Assembly: GCA_008508345.1 (NCBI GenBank)
Contig: QNGE01001326.1
Location: forward strand, 33,829 to 97,828
Length of the DNA stretch: 64,000 nucleotides
From: Paragonimus westermani
Lineage: Eukaryota; Platyhelminthes; Trematoda; Plagiorchiida; Troglotrematidae
Direction of reading: 5' to 3'
The first letter of the stretch is position 1. Every line of letters starts with the position of its first letter. Of the stretch, positions 49,101 to 61,100 are shown piece after piece. The position numbers and the translations under genes were made by a program. A model generated the notes under the pieces. That model was not told the origin of the DNA, ran no database searches, and saw only the letters and a list, made by a program, of their open reading frames with translations.

Positions 49101-52100
49101 ATGAAAGTAGCTCTACGTACCAAATCATACCTGTTCCTGGATGAAATATTCCCGCGGAATCCAAGAAGTTCCAAAGTTTGCATAGAGACCGACCGGTTGA
49201 TAGCTGTAAAAGTAGCAGTACCACAAGACGAACGCCACGGGGAATTATGAATGTACCTGCTACAGAGTACCGTGCATACACTGGCCTCGCCAGATTATTG
49301 CACTGCGCTAGCAATCCCTTACGAAGAAGGCAGTTTCAGATGACGCTACGAGCAACCGAATCGGAAGCAGCCTGTATGCCTGAAGGGACCACGACCGTCG
49401 GCTGCTCGTAAGAGTGTCGATGTTCCAAGATTGTTCTCAATGTACAAATGCGGTCAACGCATCGTCGATCGGAGCGGACTTCTGATTAATCGTCATTTCT
49501 GATGAGTATTCGGGGATTTGGTTTATTTTCAAGTTTGACATTCTGCGGGTTCAATGGTCCGACGCAAGACGACACCAGTGAGCAACCTGTAGGTAGCAGG
49601 CGCTAGACTGATGCCTGTTCGATTGTCACATGGACTTTGAGCCCGTTATTGAAAACAAGGATCTAGTGTTGATAGGGACCAATCACGAGGTAGGTAGGTG
49701 ACTGTTCAGTTGACTAAACGGTCTGATGGAGTTTTGTCAGTTTTGATGTCAGCTTTTCCTAGCATGCTTGTGAAGTGAAGGGGAGGTGAGATTTGGTACA
49801 TCAGGTTAGCTATGCTTCGAAAACATAAACTCCGGGGCTACCTTTGGTTCCGATTGTCTACATGGTATGGTTGAGTTCAGCAGAAATGTTCTTCGGAATG
49901 TTTGTCCCACCTGTGTTGACCGACGTGACTGGCTGAATCGTCATTCTCACGTATGACCTCACTTATAACGACTCGATGGCCAGTACAAACACGCATCAGG
50001 CAAGAAAGCTCTCTGTTATTGATGTGTAGTAGGGGACTTCGGTTTTCACATACGTTGAGCATCACTCACAATTGACCTTAACAGTCTCACTCCCGTGGAC
50101 GTCCCACTGGGTCGCTTCCGAAAAGAAGCACTAGATTCGGGTTTCAATTTTTCTGGCGCTCATCAGTAATGCATATCGTTGACACGGCTTGAAATAGAAC
50201 CCTGACCACACCTTCATGGAGCAATGGTGTTGACCAGTGTGCCGTTGACTTCAGATCAGGCAGGCGTATATATGTAAAAGCGCGTTCTGTTTTGCACAGT
50301 AAAAGCTCGTTGTGGTTTCCACAGTTTCACCTCTTTCAACTATTCGACCAAGTGGTGTTCACGGTCCTTGCGCAAGCATTTGTTCACATGGTATTTGAGT
50401 TCTGGACAGCCGTCATCATATTCGGAATCAGGTGAGGTGGCAGAAATCCGGTCCTGTTGCAACTGCTCAACTCCTTTGGCACACGCCTCTTCACAGCAAA
50501 GTTTCATAGCTGTTGCGATTTGTTCTGAGCGTTCATCAACACTTTGCACTCGATTCGAACTTGTCAACTTTTTCACCAGCGCTTTCTGTTGAGTGTTTCT
50601 CACCTTTACTAGTGTGGGAACGCTGGTGGGATGATATTACGCTATTGTAAACGCGTCGTACCTTATTATATGTTGGTCGACTCCGGTTTGCACCATGGAT
50701 CCTTTCTCTATCATCAGTAAAAACCACTTATCTCCGGTCGTTCGTAACGGTTTAACGGTCGCCTGCCTTTGTCACAACTGTCAGGCACCTGCTGCAAGTT
50801 GCGGGTTTCTTGGTAACCGTATCGTAGTCGTTTAGTCCAAGATACATCTACGTTTACACACGTGATGAGTTACTACTGAACTCTGAGGATATTATGAAAG
50901 ACACTGTCGTGTTTGGATACTAGATCGAAGCATCTACTTCAGATAGGCCTATAGCTCATTCTTACAGTGGCGTTGATTTCAGTAGACCCTGTTCGCATGA
51001 CCCAGTACGCGTGTCTCCGTGTCCGCACTGACTCGCAGTATCATTGGACTGGCAATTACTTCCCACACCAGTCGGGGTGATTTTGTAATCAGCGTTTGCG
51101 GTGCGTCACTTAACTGTCACAGTGTGCAGAAGCCGAAAACTGTCTCGAAGAAATTGCACTTACTCTCGTAGCCTTTGACTGCTGTCTGTCTCCTGTACTC
51201 ATTGTATCTAGCGAAAATCCCTACGGAACAGTCGTATTTTTCAATTCGTTGGTTACATGTCTTTACAGCTTCTCTGTCTGTCTTCAATACCTCGATCCCT
51301 TCTTGATTAACTTTCAGAACATCTTCAATCTAATCATGCCCTATCGTCCTTTTTCCTTGTGTATTTCTCATAACTCGAGCAAAATTCCGCATGGGCGGAA
51401 TGTGTTTAGTATTCCGGTAATGCTGCGACTCGGTTTTCGCCCGGGAACAGGATTACTGTGTCGTTTGATCTGTACATGCTGAAACGGGACTACCCAAATC
51501 GGTCTATGTCAGACCGATACCTCTGATTGGTGTCTTCCCTGTGACAACTTATCGGTTAATTTCCCTTTTTTTATTTTGACCTTTTTTAGGAGGGGAGTTT
51601 CCTTCGTCCTATGTGTACGTTACTGCAAACGAATTTCGCCTCATCGCTCGTGGTTTCATTTGTGCACTCGCTATCCGGTTTTAAACAAACCGGATAGTGT
51701 GTGTGAAGACTTTCTCTTCGCATTAGACCAGGTTGGTCAGCCGAATTCTCGACAATTATGAAATTGTTGTTTCTCGGACGAAGTAAGGTTGTCTATTGAT
51801 AAGATGCAAACTGGGAACGTGGTTAGCTGTGAGTAGTATGGAACGGTTGGAAAAAGACGTCGTGTTGGCTGTATAACTGCCTTGACTGTAAGATGTTTTA
51901 ATTCAGTTCACACTCAACCAACCTCCGGAGTTTTTAAATCAGCTGTCATCCGTTAAACGCCTTATGTTAAATTTCTTGAAGTTTTGCTTTCCGCTAGTTT
52001 CTGTTGGTTACAACACGTTCGTGTGGCTTCGCTGGAGATTCGACTTCAATTAAACCTGTTCTTTTTACAACACCAATCTTTGAAAGCTCTGTGTTACGTG

Positions 52101-55100
52101 TGTTCCGTGGTTGTATACGCCACATTCGCCACATTTCGCATCGCTCACTCGACCTCTATTATACCTCGCTTAGCGATCAGATTACTCTCAACCATTTTGG
52201 AATCGAATGAATTTGCCAGCAATTTGTCCCACAACGTTCACCACATGTGTATGCGGACTATCCTTCACGTTCATTTGCACTCAGTTTTCCTCATAGATCG
52301 CCAGTGCTTCTCTTTTTTGACAAGTTTTCTTTGTAACAAAAACTTGAAGGAATGACCAACCCACAATTGACTTTTTTCATTACGTTGTAACCCCCTAATT
52401 CGCTTCTGCCGTATGTTTCATGTAACCGTGATGTCCACTAAATATGTGCACTCATCTGGAGTGTTTAAAGGAGATTGTTTTCATTGCGACGGTTGGGGTA
52501 TACGTAAGCCAACATTCCTTTTAGAAAAATATGGTGTCTACCTAGTAACCTGGTTTGGGCGTATATCGAATGTGAGAAACAATTTGAGCTCACCTCAGTG
52601 TAGAATCCGAATGAGCGCGATGTTTCCTTTTATGTGGAATTTGATGACATCGGACAAAAAGACGCACTTGCGGTTTTCAGTCTGTTTACTACCTGCCATG
52701 TTCACGTTCAACTCACCTCGGCATTTTACTCAAATTTTCCCTTCTCATCAGTCTTCCGTCTATCTATCATCTCTGTCTAAAGAACTACGGTTGCTTTCGT
52801 TCGGTTACAGTATTTATCTCTCTTCTAGTTCGAGCCCAAAGGACCTGATCTTGGAGGAGGTAAACTGGCTATAATATACTGTCATGGAAGCAAGTAATGC
52901 CAAATTGCAAACGTTGCATCTTGTTGCTTTCAGGATACTGAGGATCAGGGCCGCATTCTAACCAGTGTTGAAGGGTATCGTGTACAGAGCATGGCTGCCA
53001 TTTTGCCCCCTATGCCAAACATCGGTCTGGAATCCACCACTTTGGACGGAACTAAAGTCAATACAATGGGTGACCTCACTGCACCTGGTGGTCCAGATTC
53101 CGCATTTGGTGGTGATGCGCCCTTAGTCCCCGGCCTACCCGCGCTCACTGGTACTTCAAACGGACAAGTCGACCAACTGCTTGTTGCTGACAGTTTACAT
53201 CGCATAAGGCTGTTCCGTTTCGGAGCTCTTAACCCACTCAATACCAATGGCACTAACACAACCCTTCCGGGTCCCGCCGTGCTCAGTACCACAGAGGCGG
53301 GTGATACTACCACACCATCAACAGAGATACCCGTGAGCACGGGCTCCAGTCTTCCGGTTTCTGCTGCTGTGCTTTCCACCGTTGAGGACGAACCCAATAC
53401 GACTTCATCGAACCTGCCAGACCTGGCTGTCTATTTTACGGCTTCTGGGGCTCCTGGTTCACCCGGAACCACTTCGGTGGCTACATCTACAAACACTATA
53501 TCTGTTAGCGTCCCAAGTTCAGCGTCTACGATGACCTCCACTGCTGCCGGAATTGATAACCCGTCCGTTGCCGCCGCACTCACTGTGGCTCGCCTGTCTA
53601 GGCAGCAGCAACAGCGATTGCTGCAGTCTTCCAATGTGACTGCCGGTACCACTTCATCCGGTCATCTGTTTTGGAACCAACCGTCTCATTTATCCCATGG
53701 TGTCGTATCTAATCAAAGTGTGTCCGTCCCCTATTCCTCATCCCCATCATCTGTGCCACGTGAGTGTACTATATTTGTACTATCAGGGTTAGATTGTTAT
53801 CTTCGCTAATTGGTTATAACTCTTTACGTTTTCACCATGTGTGCACCTATTCCACTGTTTCTGAATGGCGTTAACAAACCAAATGTATGACCAGCAGTTC
53901 ATGAAAAACGTCTAACCACATGCCAATTTCAAAGACGTGTTTGTGTGTTCGGCTGTTTCTGGCCCTATTGCCTTCGTGCGTCTGTAGTTTGCTTACTGGC
54001 CGTGTCTGTTTCGTTTCCTTGTGAATCTTAGTTTCCACTAAACAATGCACAAATTATGAACACTAGAGAGATGTCTTCCCAACTGGACGTCACCTATATT
54101 CACTTATGAATTCGACTATTCTTCCTAGAACTAAAAGCCTTGGTAGTAGTTGGCTTTGAGCCGACTGTTCGTTCTGTTGTCAAAGCAGTCCTGGTGTAAG
54201 GATTGGTTATCTAAGAGTTCAGTAACCTTGGAAGGGGTCAGTTACTCCCACCCGGTTTCCTTTTTTTCTCATGGATTTTGTTTTTCATGTGTGCCATACT
54301 GGCTTGCACGTTTCGTTCGCACCACCAACGGAGACATCACTTCGGGGCTAAATGCGATGTTAAATTTGAAGACTCAAACAATCAAATTCTCCGAGTAGCT
54401 CGTCCGTACAGGCATATCCATCATTGCGCAGGTAGGGCCTCTGTTGAAAATGCATGCTTCCCGATCGTCTTGAAGCACGTGATGAGTAGTCATGTGGTGG
54501 CGCACCTTTGTGGCCGTGTGAACGTATATTGCATGGAAATAAAGGTGAGTGGTGCTGTCGTTCGAACAGCGTATCGCAAAAGGGAAAGTGGTGTTTTCTT
54601 TGGTTTCCTTTGAAGAGAGAGAAAAGTCTACAAAGCTAACCGCGGTCTTCTGAACGATTCCAGTGAATTCTGGTCCGTAGTGTTGTCGATTCAGCCACCC
54701 ACGGATAGACGATCGTGTGGTACGTTTCTGCCTCCCGATTAGCTCCTGGTGAAGTATCTGCACCCTCAAATGTGTGGCGATCTCCGTCATCTCATACCAA
54801 ACGCACTGCTCCGGACCTCCTGTTCAACATCTTCCAAACATGGTTTTCATCGAGGTTCTCTTGGCGTTCGATTCAGTATCACAGAACTCGATCATTAGGT
54901 CCGCCCAAAAATTCAGTGTTCTTACCTCCCACATTATGTTGCTGAATCTTGTCGGAACACATCAGCTACGATCCGGTTTGATTGCGATGTTTTCCATAAT
55001 GACCGACACCCTCGCCGCTATCCATGGTGACAGTTGATGAGATGTTGGCCATATCTAGGCCTGAGCTTAACTTTCAGCCTGTACTCAACGTTGGCGATGG

Positions 55101-58100
55101 TTATCTTGTAAGGAATCCAGCGTTTCTCACTGAGAAGCTGGCAGCTTCATCCATCGCTCTTTTGCTAGCCATAGTGAACGCAACACTAGAAGGGCAAAAG
55201 TCATGATTGTGCAGAAGGCCATGAACGTAGTGAAGCAGTGCTCGCTGAAAAATCCATTTAATTGATCACTAACATGATCCGTTTGCTTAGCATCTCCGAT
55301 TTCAAGATCCCGTCCACCTGAAAAGATTAGGAGTTCACGAATCACCTATTGCAATTTCTTCCAACTCTCAATAAAATTGCTCAATCGCCACTGGAACTGT
55401 ATCATTGTGTTCATTTTCTGATACACCAGATGATACACTCGGTTGTTTTGCACAAAGTCCACCCTAACATGCTCAGACACATGAGCAGTGCAGTCCGTCT
55501 GTTCATTCGGCAATGATTGTGACTTCCCAAAAACACTAGTTAGCTACATACATTCGATGGACTTAGCATCCCAAGTTTAACAGTCGTCATCTCTATCTTG
55601 CATAAGTGCGACTGCCATCCAGTCGACGTCTAATCCTTCGGAACCTGATGAAGAACTACCTTTTTAGCCTCAGTGTGATCGATATCAGTGCCCTAGTACC
55701 CGTTCAGAATATGTTAGTGGCTGACGGAGATGAAGCTTGAGCGGTGTGAGTGGATAATTAATATACACTGGACTGTCAGGGGGGGGATATTTTCTAATCG
55801 TTGACTGTTTTATGCAGATCGCCCATTTCTCATAATCTACGCCCAAGCTATCTATCCTCGATGCAGCCTTCGGGAAAAATAAGGTCCTTAGTTTACAAGG
55901 TGACCGGTTCGTCACTCGCTTTTTCCGTGTGATCAACCAGGAGGCCTCGCTATTGTTCTCCAATCGTGCGGGATCTCACATGATGCGCATTGTAATTAGC
56001 ACACTCGCATGGCGAAAAGACTGTAATCTCTGCCGTGCAGACTGCGGAGAGTCGAAAATATCAAGACAGCCTTCATTTTCCAAGCTATAGGTGATCACAG
56101 CTCCGTGACGAAAAAGCCGTGGTACTCAGTACCATTATAATGATCGCTGATCGAACCCAAGCTGTGAAGGCTGTAAAATGCTAGACCGATTCTCCCAATG
56201 CTGTCCTTAAATCAGTCTCCCATACCGTGGATAATCGAGTGAACTCAATCGTTTTCTCTTCTGTGATCATCTCATACCATGGATTCAATCACTATTCCTC
56301 TTGGAGTACTTTGACCAGGACTACCAACAGTCGCTTTTTTGTGTATTTATCATTCTTACGACCACCCTATGTTTGGAACTGCTTGTTGAATTTTTTTCTC
56401 TCGCGGATGTCTTGCCATGAGGGGCCGTCTTTACCGTCAGTGTGTGGGTCCGGATTGTGCTGGCATCTCAGTGTTGTGAAGCACAACTAATTTTGCAAAA
56501 TGTTCACATTTCTAAGCTATGTCTCCACTGAACCGTTTCGTTTGATGGCTGGTATTGTGTACCTTTATCATTCGGATTGTAGAGACTCACCGTTTGTTCA
56601 GCAAAAAATGCCCTTTTTGACAGCCTTCTTGTTTAACATTCTTTCCTTTAAAAAATTCCTCATCCATTGCTCTTTATCTTGAGGAAGTGTGTGTATTTTG
56701 CTTTTCAACATAAATGCCAGTAGTAGCAGCAATAGTGCTAACTATCAGACGAAGAGTAGCGAACTCCTAGCGACTGTCTGGAACGCTCTTGTTGTCCAGA
56801 CGTAAGTTTCCTAACGATATTCTTGCATAATCAGGTCGTAGATCACGTTGGAACTCTGCTCGAGTGCACTGGCTGAAATCGATGAGTGAGTCCAAATACC
56901 TTTCCTACTGAGGCATATATATTATAATGTTCCTTCTTGCCGCTAATCATGTTGCGTTTTCTTATTCCTCCTTGGTTGCCCAACCCACCGCTGTAGCTGG
57001 CATCTTGTTCGATATGCCCATTTTACCTGTCAGTCTAACTCGAGTCGGTCCGTCCCCAACCCAAAGCTCACAACAGCAAACGCATCCACATCTACGTCCA
57101 GTTATTCACCACTCAGGGTCTACTTTAGGTGGCACTCCCTATACTGTCGTGTCTTCTTCTAGTGGAGCTAGTCTTGGACCTGGTGGTAGCAGCCTAACGA
57201 TCCTTTTTGGGCCTTCCTTAGAACGCTCTTCGTCGGCAGCCACTTACACAAGTTCCAGTACCACCTCAACGACTACCTCATCTAGTGAGGTCCGTGCACT
57301 TACGGCTGCTGCAGCAGCAGCAGCTTTGGCCGGTTCTCATTCGCGTTCGTTTGCAGGTCTAGTCCATTCGTTGTCTTCGATGGTTGCTGCAAGCTCTGCG
57401 CCAGTTGATGCAAGTAGTGCGCGCACACTTTCCACTGCCACCGAGGTCGGGATTAACCCTATGGTGTGTACCACGTCGACCTCAACTTCAACAGTAAGCC
57501 CAGTGAGCACAGTCGCCAATTTGTCTCATTCAGGAGGTCGGGCCGTCTCGTCCGTCACATCGTCCACCGGGTTCACGCCATCCACAACGGCTGCTCAAGC
57601 TGCTGGTGGTAGTAATTATGGATTGCTGGATCATCGTACCCTGTTCAAAGAAACCCATGCAGTGCAGTCAATCACCATGTCACGATCCGGTCAGCGAGCT
57701 CTGATCACGATTCATAAAATGGTCAGTCGATATTTTTACTTTTCAGTGATTTTAGGTTTTCTTTTCCATTATCGTGCACTTGTCTTCTGTCAACGATCTG
57801 GACTACACATGCTTGGTAGAGGTGCATTTGTTTCGTTCCGCCCCCCTCTTCGATCAACGTAGCCACGTTATGCGTTTCTCGTTAGTTGTTCAACGTGAAA
57901 CTTTATCTCTGATTTTTTTTCAACGTTCGACACTACACCTTATGACGATTGTGTACACCCACCCAATATCAATATCTCCCATATAGTTCCGTAGCGCGAA
58001 GCCTACATATTTATAGTATGCCACAGGCTAACGTCATTGCTCGACAGCACACCGAAGTTCATCTTCGTAGTTTCTTCAAACAAGCAGTCTGGTCAGCGAA

Positions 58101-61100
58101 CATCCATAGTGCTTACGTCATGAGCGCCCTTGGTGTGGGCTAATGGGCGAAGACATTGATGATCAAACACAGCGAATTCTGCTGACATCTTCGTTGTGAA
58201 CAAGCCATCTTTCTGAACTATAGGGCAAAACAGAACACACACACACAAGCATTATATACACTTCCTTCCGGTGATAACCGAACGTCTTTCAAACGCCACA
58301 GATGACGCAGGTTGATAGAAGCAACTCGTGCATTTGCTACCACCGCCGGAATCTAATCAAGCTAATGCGATAGTGCTATCCAAGTATGTGCAATTGTCCA
58401 CGGTATCAAATGCGAAATACATCCCATATAAACCAACCCGGTCACTCGCCGTGTCTAGCATGGGGTGCTACATGTCTTCAGCAGATGGGCTAAGTAACAT
58501 GGCTAAGTAAGACGAGGTCATCTGCACACTCCATTTCGCTAAACCTGGCTCCGTCACAAGGCACTCCAACAGTGAGCCGATCGAATTCATGAAGCGCACC
58601 ATCCAGAATGTCATGCATGCGAGTATTGAACAGGAAAGGAAGGGTCGAACACCGCAAGAAGTGATGAACGCCGTTGAAGATTGTCCACAAAGTCTCACCC
58701 TGCTACAGAGTAGTGAATGTGCGCTACCCTCGGCAGATTTTCGTACTGCGCTAGCAATCCCTTACGAAGAAGGCAGTTCCAGATGACGCTACGAGCAACC
58801 GAATCGGAAGCAGCCTGTATGCCTGAAGGGACCACGACCGTCGGCTGCTCGTAAGAGTGTCGATGTTCCAAGATTGTTCTCAATGTACAAATGCGGTCAA
58901 CGCATCGTCGATCGGAGCGGACTTCTGATTAATCGTCATTTCTGATGAGTATTCGGGGATTTGGTTTATTTTCAAGTTTGACATTCTGCGGGTTCAATGG
59001 TCCGACGCAAGACGACACCAGTGAGCAACCTGTAGGTAGCAGGCGCTAGACTGATGCCTGTTCGATTGTCACATGGACTTTGAGCCCGTTATTGAAAACA
59101 AGGATCTAGTGTTGATAGGGACCAATCACGAGGTAGGTAGGTGACTGTTCAGTTGACTAAACGGTCTGATGGAGTTTTGTCAGTTTTGATGTCAGCTTTT
59201 CCTAGCATGCTTGTGAAGTGAAGGGGAGGTGAGATTTGGTACATCAGGTTAGCTATGCTTCGAAAACATAAACTCCGGGGCTACCTTTGGTTCCGATTGT
59301 CTACATGGTATGGTTGAGTTCAGCAGAAATGTTCTTCGGAATGTTTGTCCCACCTGTGTTGACCGACGTGACTGGCTGAATCGTCATTCTCACGTATGAC
59401 CTCACTTATAACGACTCGATGGCCAGTACAAACACGCATCAGGCAAGAAAGCTCTCTGTTATTGATGTGTAGTAGGGGACTTCGGTTTTCACATACGTTG
59501 AGCATCACTCACAATTGACCTTAACAGTCTCACTCCCGTGGACGTCCCACTGGGTCGCTTCCGAAAAGAAGCACTAGATTCGGGTTTCAATTTTTCTGGC
59601 GCTCATCAGTAATGCATATCGTTGACACGGCTTGAAATAGAACCCTGACCACACCTTCATGGAGCAATGGTGTTGACCAGTGTGCCGTTGACTTCAGATC
59701 AGGCAGGCGTATATATGTAAAAGCGCGTTCTGTTTTGCACAGTAAAAGCTCGTTGTGGTTTCCACAGTTTCACCTCTTTCAACTATTCGACCAAGTGGTG
59801 TTCACGGTCCTTGTGCAAGCATTTGTTCACATGGTATTTGAGTTCTGGACAGCCGTCATCATATTCGGAATCAGGTGAGGTGGCAGAAATCCGGTCCTGT
59901 TGCAACTGCTCAACTCCTTTGGCACACGCCTCTTCACAGCAAAGTTTCATAGCTGTTACGATTTGTTCCGAGCGTTCATCAACACTGCACTCGATTCGAA
60001 CTTGTCAATTTTTTCACCAGTGCTTCCCAGCAAGCGCTCCTTACACTGTCCTCTTACTTCCAATGCCAGTCAGACATCTTGTGTTTACGAACGTGCACGC
60101 ATTGGCAAAATGAAATGAATAACGGCTCGTGGATAGTAGACTTGTATCCCCGTCACATAGCGCGCACCAAGCTGCAGACTTGAGAGAATGCTTGTAAGGA
60201 CAACTTGTTCATCGACTTGTTGGAGAGTGCGGACATTGAATGCGCTATCGCAGTCGGACTTCTCAGCTTCAATAGAGAACTATTACCCGAAGGTACGGGG
60301 TGGGCAGTAGACTTGAACAACAAGATACAAGGAGAGATCTGTAATGGATGAATAATGACACCGTGGGGAGAACAACAGATTTTGGTTCTACACGACCGCT
60401 TATGTTGTGGAAGGAGCTGGAGTTAAGGAAATCCACTCCGGATGATCTGACTCAAACGTCTGGCACGCAGGACACAGCCCAGCTTGCAGCCGATGACTCA
60501 AGAGTCCGACTCATTTGATAGTGTTGAGCTACCCCAACCGAAGGGCGTGGTGGAAAAGACACTGATATGTGATTCTGAACATTACCATGCGCTTTTGAAC
60601 GTGACCGACTGTTTTTCTACACCATTCAATAGGCTGTCGGTCACGACTAACCGCTGAGTGATCGGAGTGCTCTTTGTTTGAGGGTGCCCTTTCCAGTCCC
60701 CTTCTATCTGACTCGAAGGCAGTAGTGCCGCGAATATGGAAATAGCTCTGCTAGACGCCCACGGGTTCGTGTCTTACTACCTAAGTACAGCCACACAGTC
60801 GGCAGTGCTGTGTACGACGATGTGGGTGCACCGGTTTTTTCTATTTGACATTTCCTCTTTGTGAGTTCGAAGTCAAAGTCAATGTAATCCTCAGAATTCA
60901 TACAGCACACAGTCCCGTCCATCACATTAATTTAACAGAATACTTCAGACAGTGATTTACAGAATGTTTTGAACGGCATGTGATTTGGGTAACGGTTTTA
61001 TATATATTTTGAGAATAATAATAAATCAGTTTGGACTTCTGATGGTTCGATTGGTAGGCAGCAATATAATTTTATTGCCATCATCCTTATCTGCATGAGA

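Noticed and set aside
49499..49520. Hammerhead core CTGATGAG in the SINE tail (also 58942)
   Set aside because: The following GAAA is replaced by GGGGA and no stem III or cleavage site is found.
51984..52355. 123-codon + frame before exon 5
   Set aside because: No family resemblance and no splice sites linking it in phase with exons 4 and 5.
56744..56802. Ser-rich coding-like segment with acceptor-like CCAG and donor GTAAGT
   Set aside because: With the phase 1 end of exon 5, every nearby acceptor leads to a TAG before the donor, and the Ser-rich frame cannot be joined to either neighbour.
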